64,000 nt of DNA from Chiua virens (Eukaryota > Basidiomycota > Agaricomycetes > Boletales > Boletaceae): NCBI GenBank assembly GCA_019787685.1, contig JAHNUO010000027.1, forward strand, positions 186,001 to 250,000, written 5' to 3'. Made by a program: the position numbers and the translations under genes. Within the stretch, counting starts at the first letter, position 1. Each line of letters starts with the position of its first letter. Positions 38,296 through 46,429 of this stretch are shown in pieces. The notes beneath the pieces were generated by a model. That model was not told where the DNA came from and ran no database searches. It was given only the letters and a program-made list of their open reading frames with translations.

Positions 38296-39370
38296 ATGCT
38301 ATCGAATTTCTGGCTCGTGTTGTTGTTGTCGAGCTCAATTCTGGCTCAAAAGAAACCCTACATCGTTCATGACAGTGACAACAACTACTAGGTGTGTTTC
38401 ACGCACACGTCATATTGCACTTGCTTAGGGAATCTCAGCAAAGACTACGAGTTCCAAACCGACGGCGGACACACAGTGTACCTCAATATATGCGGAATGG
38501 TACGCACAGAGCCTTGGAACACCGGGCTTGACGTAAGCAAGGTCGACATTGCTGGGCTCGTGAGTGCCAACGTGATTTTGCCATCAGGTCAGTCCAATCA
38601 CGAATTCGTACTACTTGAAATCGGTACTTAATCTGTCAGACTCGTCAATACGACGCTCGAGGTGAAAGGCGGCGGTTTATTGCTCCGCCAGTCACAAGGA
38701 TCCTCGTGTCTGGGAATGGACGACGAGCGGGGCAGCTCTACCATCCTCTTCATATGTGACACGTCCGTTTATTCCGCAGGTTTAGCATCGGGCTGTCAGA
38801 AACCCCATCAGTCAGCTCATCTATCTTCTTGACAGGGAAACCTGTCCTTCTCGCATATTGGCCTTTGGAAGAAGAGCGAGCCTGCCACTACGAATTCGAA
38901 TGGCGGACACATGTGAGACATTTCCATCCTCTCAACACGTATGGCTCACCATGTTCACAGTATGCATGTCCGATTGGTGAACGGGGTCTCTTGGGAGGAC
39001 TGATCGTCTCCCTGATTATGTCGTACGTGGATCAGATCACCGTCCTATCTTGGCTTGATATTGACTACAGTACATGCCAGCCATGATCCTCTTGATGGCC
39101 TTTATTGTCATCAGCACCGTCTATAATCGTTTCGTACTTCGTCAGAGGGGCTTCGACCAGCTACCCAAGTTCACGATCGCACACGCGCGTGAGATTTGGG
39201 AGGTCTGCTCAGAGTTCCTCTGCTCTTTGGTTGACTATATCAGCGCGGCTTGGAATACCCGGACGAGAGGGTTTGGGAACATCAACACGACCTCGCATCA
39301 TTGGACGTCAAGAGAGGAGGAAGCGCTGAGGTCTGCTGAACCTGAACCAGACCACGCACGAGGCACTTAG
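38296..39370 (+). pseudogene. MRH-domain type I membrane protein (Mrl1-like), probably damaged
   Basis: Starts with a clear signal peptide (MLSNFWLVLLLSSSILAQ, ATG 38296). An MRH (mannose-6-phosphate receptor homology) domain follows: SKDYEFQTDGGHTVYLNICG, NTTLEVKGGG, FICD and the YEFEWRTH block. Then come a transmembrane segment (MILLMAFIVISTVYNRFVL) and a cytoplasmic tail with SHHWTSREEEAL, which is typical of fungal Mrl1-like sorting receptors that cycle between Golgi and vacuole. Problems: TAG at 38389-38391 ends the first exon just before its best donor, and the phases around the introns near 38388 and 38590-38640 do not fit without losing a base. It may be a young pseudogene or use unusual splice sites. 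Confidence 0.6.
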
Positions 39371-40933
39371 TAATTGATAGGCTACTAAATCTGGTGTTGA
39401 CTCGATATCTGTAAGTCAGTAAAGACGTCGACCTTCTCCACGTATCTATTCCTGAGGCGCATCGTCATACCTTTGAATCATACTAACAAAATTATTATTT
39501 CCTCAGGTGATATGGACAGTATGGTGTGCTCGTGCTCTCGCAGACGTCTCGCTGTTTGATGAAGCAACCCGGCTCGGAGCAAGACCATTCGACACATAGC
39601 TCGGAATACAATTAACCCCAGAGATGAAAGGACGTACTGAAAACGAGGTTGAAGTATTAAACAACGATGAAGCTGTTGAGGGTGAGGAAACATGGTACAA
39701 ACATCGAAGGGTGTGACAAGACATCTGCGGATATAATGAAGGCTATATGATACGGTCAACAGCGCATATCCACGTAGCATTACGTCAGGATACTTCGTCT
39801 GAAATGCTACCACATTGGTAACACACTATCCACACTGGAATCGAAAACTTGAATGTAACTCTATGGCTATGTCTTGTAGCAGGCTGCTGATCCTGACCCG
39901 CTGTCCTGGGTCTTTCAATATGACCTCGAGAGTGTATGCTCACCATCATGGGAACCACACTGCTCACAGGTTGAGCCAGATTGTTGCCAGGAAGTGGCTA
40001 ATGCAATGTCAGCTACAAGAGAAGACTCACTAAAAGAAAAGTGACATACACTGGAAGCTGCTTGATTTTGAGCTCTCTTGGCATTAGTAGCATGAACAAA
40101 ATTTATCAGCAAATCATATGGGTTCGGAATTGCATTGGTTGTGATCCCCCATCAATGGAAAACATGAATGAAGTGAGTCTTTCTCCAGGTTGTGTGACAC
40201 ATCTTTGGTAGTAATGCCATGAGATATGTTGCACATTGAGCACTTGTCATAAAAGACAATACTTACAGGGTTCCATGCAGGTGCTACTAATTGTCAAATG
40301 CTGGTAGTGAGGATGATTCCATGATGGTGATGGTGTGCAGGCTGGATTGGAGGGTGAACTAGGGATTGGCTCCAACATGGGATGGATGACTTGGCATAAA
40401 TTCTCCTTCTCCATATGAGAACAGATGGATGATGTGGGTGACAGCGGCTGTAGCAACATTAGTGTGCATACAGTGAAGAGTGAAGTGGCCACAGACCTTG
40501 TCATGGTCAAACACAGGAACTATAATAGCAATGTGAGAATTCATGTAGAAACAGATATAGATCAAGGAGACTGACACTGGCATCATCTCTACTCTGGGTC
40601 TGTTCATTATGGTTACTAAGATGTTGAAGGGGTGTCTGCAAAGGCTGAATATTGAATGATGACAGTCACAAATAGGACTGTGTGTCTATCATTCAGAATC
40701 TTTCAAAATATCATATGATGGATATTCCATTTGAGAGTATGCTACAATTCAATAAGTCATGAATATACTTTGTTTTCCCACAACTTGTGGTATTTTATTT
40801 AGCCTGATCCTTTGCACACTTGTGACCTTTGGTCTTCAACTACTGTACATGGGGTGGTTCCAAGACAACTCAACACACTATATTCTATCAGAGCACACAC
40901 AAGCACATTGTAAGCCTTGCAAGAGTCACTATT
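39371..40933 (-). other. AT-richer stretch with splice-like signals, unresolved
   Basis: Composition is AT-richer than the surroundings and resembles the neighbouring GTPase gene. On the minus strand several open, splice-bounded pieces can be read (for example LLINFVHATNAKRAQNQAAS near 40110-40050 and ADIALATSWQQSGSTCEQCG near 39995-39940). I cannot join them into one gene or name a family. It may be a second intron-rich gene or old exons. Confidence 0.25.
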
Positions 40934-43900
40934 TCACTTGGTGATGTTTGTAGCTAACATGATTTCAAAAGTTGTTCACAAAGACCAAAACAGTGGTGGA
41001 TGACTTACAAATAAGATTCTTAGAGATCAGATCCAAAAGGAGTTCTATCATTTTCTCTCCATCCTCAAAGTCATATTGAGGAATAAGCTCAGAGACTGCT
41101 GTCTTGACTTTGTGCATTGTTTCAGATGATTCATAAAGCTGAGTTGCTATCATGATTGGGTCTTGAACACCTTGCTGGTGTAAAAAGAAAGAATGTTCCA
41201 GGATAATGGCAATGCCTACAAATGTTAGTGAAGATAGTTACTGAATTTCACATTCAGAAAACTGACCAATGCCTAAATGAAGTGCTGTGTGCCATGCAGT
41301 ACCATCTTCTAAAGGAGACTAAATTATGGAATAAAACACTAGGCAGACTGGCACTATGAAATCACTGTACTCACAATGAATGTGCATTTTAAGGCTGGTG
41401 CACTTTCAACAGGAATAGAGGGCTAAGGATATTGTAAATGGATTGAAAAGAATAAAATTAGAAGGATAAAATGGATCAACCTACACTTGAAGCCTGCATT
41501 ATCTATGAAGTTGATGTCATTATTTGTACTGCAAAATCTAACAGAGTACAAACTGCCTATAAAGAATAAATCAAATGAAGTAAAGATTAAATTTACTCAT
41601 ACCTGCTATGAATTGAAATAAATAAGAGTCAAAATATTTGACAATTAAAAGGCATGTAAATGCTCACATCCTATAGAATGTTAAAATAATAAACAGGGTT
41701 AAATATAGTAGAATACATACAAGCTGTGATAGACATCATAAAGGAAGTTATGGCAAGTAGTATAGATCAGTAGCACATTTAAAATCAGAGCACTTACTCC
41801 CTATGAATGGCAGAACAGGGGCAAGGACAGAGAGGCATGAATCAGCATCCTTCTGGAAGTCCATTCATAATCAGAGCACTTACTTCCTATGAATGGTAGA
41901 ACAGGGGTAAGGACAGAGGGGCATGGATCAGCATTTTCTGGAAGCCCATTCACAATCAGAGCACCTACAAACTATGAATGGCAAGATAGGGGCAAGGACA
42001 GAGGGGCATGGATTAGCATCCTTCTGGAAGCCTATCCACAATCAGAGCACTTACATACTGTGGATGGCAGGACAGAAGCAAGGACAGAGGGGCATGGATC
42101 AGCATCTTTCTGGAAGCCCATTCATAATCAGAGCACTTACTTCCTATGAATGGCAGGACAGGGGTATGGACAGAGGGGCATGGATCAACATCCTTCTGGA
42201 AGCCCATTCACAATCAGAGCACTTACATACTATGAATGGCAGAACAGGGGCATGGACAGAGGGGCATGGATCAGCATCCTTCTGGAGGCCCATCCACAAT
42301 CAGAGCACTTACTTGCTATGAATGGCAGGACAGGGGCAAGGACAGAGGGACATGGATCAGCATCTTTCTGAAAGCCCATCCACAATCAGAGCACTTACAG
42401 TCTATGAATGACAGGACAGGGGCAAGGACAAATGGGCATGGATCAGCATCCTTCTGGAAGCCCATTCATAATCAGAGCACTTACTTCCTATGAATGGCAG
42501 AATAGGGGCAAGGACAGAGGGGCATGGATCAGCGTCCTTCTGGAAGCCCATTGACAATCAGAGCACTTACAGTCTATGAATGGCAGGGCAGGGGCATGGA
42601 CAGAGGGGCATGGATCAGCATCCTTCTGGAAGCCCATTCATAATGAGAGCACTTACAGCCTATGAATGGCAGAACAGGGGCATGGACAGAGGGGCATGGA
42701 TCAGCATCCTTCTAGAAGCCCATTCACAATCAGAGCACTTACAGCCTATGAATGGCAGGACAGGGCAAGGACAAGGGGCATGGATAAGCATTCTTCTGGA
42801 AGCCCATCCACAATCAGAGCACTTACATACTATGAATGGCAGGACAGAAGCAAGGACAGAGGGGCATGGATCAGCATCCTTCTGGAAGCCCATTCATAAT
42901 CAGAGCACTTACTTCCTGTGAATGGCAGGACAGGGGCAAGGACAGAGGAGCATGGATTAGCATCCTTCTAAAAGTCACAATCAGAGCACTTACATACTAT
43001 GAATGGCAGGACAGGGGCATGGACAGAGGGGCATGGATCAGCATCCTTCTGGAAACCCATCCACAATCAGAGCACTTACAGTCTATGAATGGCAAGGCAT
43101 TGGCAAGAACAGAGGGGCATGGATCAGCATCCTTCTGGAAGCCCATTCACAATCAGAGCACTTACATACTATGAATGGCAGGACAGGGGCAAAGACACAG
43201 GTGCATGGATTAGCATCCTTCTGGAAGCCCATTCACAATCAGAGCACTTACAGCCTATGAATGGCAGAACAGGGGCAAAGACACAGGGGCATAAATCAGC
43301 ATCCTTCTGGAAGCCCATTCATAATCAGAGCACTTACATACTATGAATGGCAGAACAGGGGCAAGGACAGAGGGGCATGGATCAGCATCCTTCTGGAAGC
43401 CCATTCACAATCAGAGCACTTACATACTATGAATGGCAGGACAGAGGCAAGGACAGAGGGGCATGGATCAGTATCCTTCTGGAGGCCCATTCACAATCAG
43501 AGCACTTACAAACTATGAATGGCAGAATAGGGGCAAGGACAGAGGGGCATGGATCAGCATTTTCTGGAAGCCCATTCACAATCAGAGCACTTACAGCCTA
43601 TGAATGACAGGACAGGGGCAAGGACAAAGGGGCATGGATCAGCATCCTTCTGGAGGCCCATTCACAATCAGAGCACTTACTTCCTATGAATGGCAGAACA
43701 GGGGCAAGGGCAGAGGGGCATGAATCAGCATCCTTCTGGAAGCCCATTCACAATCAGAGCACTTACATACTACGAATGGCAGAACAGGGGCATGGACAGA
43801 GGGGCATGGATTAGCATCCTTCTGGAAGCCCATTGACAATCAGAGCACTTACAGTCTATGAATGGCAGGGCAGGGGCATGGACAGAGGGGCATGGATCAG

Positions 43901-46238
43901 CATCCTTCTGGAAGCCCATTCACAATCAGAGCACCTACTTCCTATGGATGACAGGACAGGGGCAAGGACAAAGGGGCATGGATCAGCATTTCTGGAAGCC
44001 TATTCATAATCAGAGCACTTACTTCCTATGAATGGCAAGACAAAGGCAAGGACAGAGAGGCATGGATCAGCATCCTTCTGAAAGCCCATTCACAATCAGA
44101 GCACCTACTTCCTATGAATGGCAGGACAGGGGTAAGGACAGAGGGGCATGGATCAGCATCCTTCTGGAAATCCATCCACAATCAGAGCATTTACAGTCTA
44201 TGAATGGCAGGACAGGGGCATGGACAGAGGGGCATGGATCAGCATCCTTCTGGAAGCCCATCCACAATCAGAGCACTTACTTCCTATGAATGGCAGGACA
44301 GGGGCAAGGACAGAGGGGCATGGATCAGCATCCTTCTGGAAGCCCATTGAAAATCAGAGCACTTACATACTATGAATGGCAGGACAGAGGCAAGGACAGA
44401 GGGGCATGGATTAGCATCCTTCTGGAAGTCCACTCACAATCAGAGCACCTACAAACTATGAATGGCAGAACAGGGGCATGGACAGAGGGGCATAAATCAG
44501 CATCCTTCTGGAAACCCATCCACAATCAGAGCACTTACAGTCTATGAATGGCAGGACAGGGGCAAGGACAGAGGAGCATGGATCAGCATCCTTCTGGAAC
44601 CCCATTCACAATCAGAGCACTTACAACCTATAAATGGCAGGACAGGGGCAAGATTAGAGGAGTATGGATCACCATACTCATGTTGGGAACTCATTTACAA
44701 TCACAAGAATGCCTTACCTTTCATGAATTGGACAAGAATTTCTTTCACTGTAGATCTCATTTGCACTGCATAGAAATTCACCCACCTCAGTATGTGGAAA
44801 CCATGATCCAATTACTTCCACCATTATCTTCTGGGCAGTGTCTGTCAATGGTTGCTTGTTCTTATGTATACCCTTAATGACATGTATCAGGAACCTGAAA
44901 AATGTTTTAATACATATACTCCATAGTCCATAAACTCCATATCACTTACATCCTAAAAGCATACTCAATGCAAAGCAACATGTTTGTGTGTTGTGTAGTC
45001 ACAAGTAGCATCTGCAATGCTTCTTCATTCAAGGCCCCCACAGTCCTTTTCAAGAGAAGTCTACACCCCTCATTGGACTTGTGCAGTTCTATGTACATTT
45101 AAAATCAGTTTGACCATCAGAGACATGTATATGAACATACCTCTCAACTCCACATATGCATTTGGTGGATACATCATCTTCTGTACCCTCTCCCATGTGG
45201 GATTCCCTTTCAGCATTCTCTCAGCATTCTGCCTTCCAATTACAATCCTTCTCGCTTGGGGAAGGTTTTGTTCCTCAGGTGTCAAGGCTGCCATGCCTTG
45301 TATCAGAAGTGCATCACATTTTGTGAATACAAGTACCACAGGCACTGCAAATAGTCAGAGAAAAAAGAAATCATACATACATAAGGAGAGCTTACCACTC
45401 CCTGTGTCACATTCGTTGAAAAACTTTTCCTCGGCAGCCAAGACAGCCCGGTGGTACTGGTCCATTGGAATACAGTACCTATTCAATCACACGTCAGTGT
45501 CAGTGTCACGTAAATGCTGCTATTTCTCATCACCAGATGGCATGGATTCGCTTCTTGAGGTGTGTTGTCTTTGCACGCTCTGAAACAAACTCCTTCATCT
45601 GTTCAAATTCTCCTATGCTACCAGCTTCGAAGCCCTGCGAGTCGTGAAAGATAAAATTTGGGTTGCTTCGAAAGACCAATTCGTTCTTGATATTATGCAT
45701 TCCGCGCTTGAGACAGGTTAGCAAAATGTTAAGGCCTTCACGGTAACCAGTTAACTCACGTCCTGGGATTCTTGGATCTGTGCTAGATCGACCTGCTCGC
45801 AGACCATCAGTGCGCCCGCATCATCACAGACATTTCATTTAAGCATACCTCATTCCCATCTCCGTCACAGATCACTGGATCTTCCGTAGAGTTGCAGATT
45901 TGCTTCAGTATCGTAGTCTTCCCGGCGTTAGCCCGGCCTATGATAAGGATTCTGAAGCGCCCGAATTTCTCTCTGATACCGTCCATCTCCATAATAGGTT
46001 CCGCGGATGATTCTTCAGGAAATTCGGCGGAAGGTCCTGCGAGTGGTTCTGCGAGTGGCTCTGTGAGAGGCTCTGCGGGTGGCTCTGTGAGAGGTTCCGC
46101 AGGTGGCGCAGCGAGAGATTCTGTGGACGGTTCCGCAAGAGGTTCCGTGGGTGGCTCTGCGAGAGATTCTGCGGAAGGTCTCGTGGGAGCCTTGGAGCGA
46201 AAGAACGGGAAACGAGCGCGAGCTATAAACCTTTTCAT
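40934..46238 (-). CDS. P-loop GTPase-family protein with an array of single-codon exons
   Basis: My exon model joins about 50 exons into 529 codons with phase kept throughout. Seven ordinary exons come first: 46238-45849, 45792-45760, 45706-45534, 45478-45396, 45344-45141, 45088-44950 and 44894-44786. Next come 34 exons of 3 nt within the 86-bp array, four more 3-nt exons at 41721, 41668, 41603 and 41554, then 41502-41485, 41422-41375, 41318-41267, 41215-41009 and 40953-40934. The N-terminus (residues 20-75) is a Pro/Glu repeat. The G domain has G1 GRANAGKT (101-108), G3 DSQG (163-166) and G4 TKCD (234-237). It resembles the fungal family with HAIWYCIP and a helical C-terminus (ALHLGIGIAIILEHSFF). 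The G domain is secure. The array splicing is inferred from sequence only. Confidence 0.8.
41554..41723 (-). other. Four single-codon exons between unrelated introns
   Basis: Just 3' of the array on the gene strand, four further triplets each sit between an AG and a GT. They are CTT (41721-41723; CACAG|CTT|GTATGT), GAT (41668-41670; CTATAG|GAT|GTGAGC), CAG (41603-41605; TCATAG|CAG|GTATGAG) and GCA (41554-41556; TTATAG|GCA|GTTTGT). The introns between them are about 45-75 nt, AT-rich and unlike one another or the array. They join in frame with the exon at 41485-41502, giving GLDQAIMQASS with the last array codon. Confidence 0.65.
41798..44715 (-). repeat. 86-bp tandem array: 34 units of intron plus one codon
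   Basis: Units are 86 bp, with a few of 85, 84 or 81 bp caused by deletions that never touch the junctions. On the gene (minus) strand each reads triplet, GTAAGTGCTCTGATTGTG..., TGCTGATCC, pyrimidine tract, CCATTCATAG. The intron part is normally 83 nt. Plus-strand start positions and gene-strand triplets in gene order: 44625 GTT, 44539 ACT, 44453 TTT, 44367 TAT, 44281 GAA, 44195 ACT, 44109 GAA, 44023 GAA, 43939 GAA, 43853 ACT, 43767 TAT, 43681 GAA, 43595 GCT, 43510 TTT, 43424 TAT, 43338 TAT, 43252 GCT, 43166 TAT, 43080 ACT, 42994 TAT, 42913 GAA, 42827 TAT, 42743 GCT, 42657 GCT, 42571 ACT, 42485 GAA, 42399 ACT, 42313 CAA, 42227 TAT, 42141 GAA, 42055 TAT, 41969 TTT, 41884 GAA, 41798 GGA. Confidence 0.95.
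46015..46180 (-). repeat. Short in-frame Pro/Glu coding repeat in GTPase exon 1
   Basis: A degenerate tandem repeat of 12-24 bp with core (G/C)CAGA(A/G)CC(A/T)CTC on the gene strand encodes repeats of the form EPLAEPP/TEPLTEP. It lies at residues about 24-70, before the G domain, and is probably disordered. The opposite strand carries an open Gly/Ser-rich reading that is only its shadow. Confidence 0.8.
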
Positions 46239-46429
46239 TGTACTTAGTTGCTGCTCGCTCGGTGTCGACTATGAGAAAGATTCTGAGAGAGGCCGTGTCA
46301 ACAACCCACAACACCGTTGAGCCACTTCGATCTGATATTCTATACTACTTATTGGTAAGACTTTGGCGACACCGACACCGTCCATCCGTGTCCGTCATGC
46401 AGATGAAGTTCCTCCAGCGCTGAAACCGT

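Noticed and set aside
41798..44715. CRISPR-like appearance (regular repeats with variable triplets)
   Set aside because: The variable part is only 3 nt, the unit is inside a eukaryotic gene, and splice signals explain the conserved edges.
41798..44715. Plain minisatellite in one large intron
   Set aside because: Not excluded, but disfavoured: phase closure on both sides, stop-free triplets, indel-free junctions and four extra single-codon exons outside the repeat are not expected.
41889..44877. Many overlapping plus-strand ORFs of about 85 codons across the array
   Set aside because: They are a by-product of the 86-bp period: 86 is not a multiple of 3, so three units (258 bp) cycle through all frames and give identical-length ORFs. 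They lie antisense to the conserved gene.
45892..46320. Plus-strand Gly/Ser-repeat ORF
   Set aside because: It is the antisense shadow of the Pro/Glu repeat in exon 1 of the GTPase gene.
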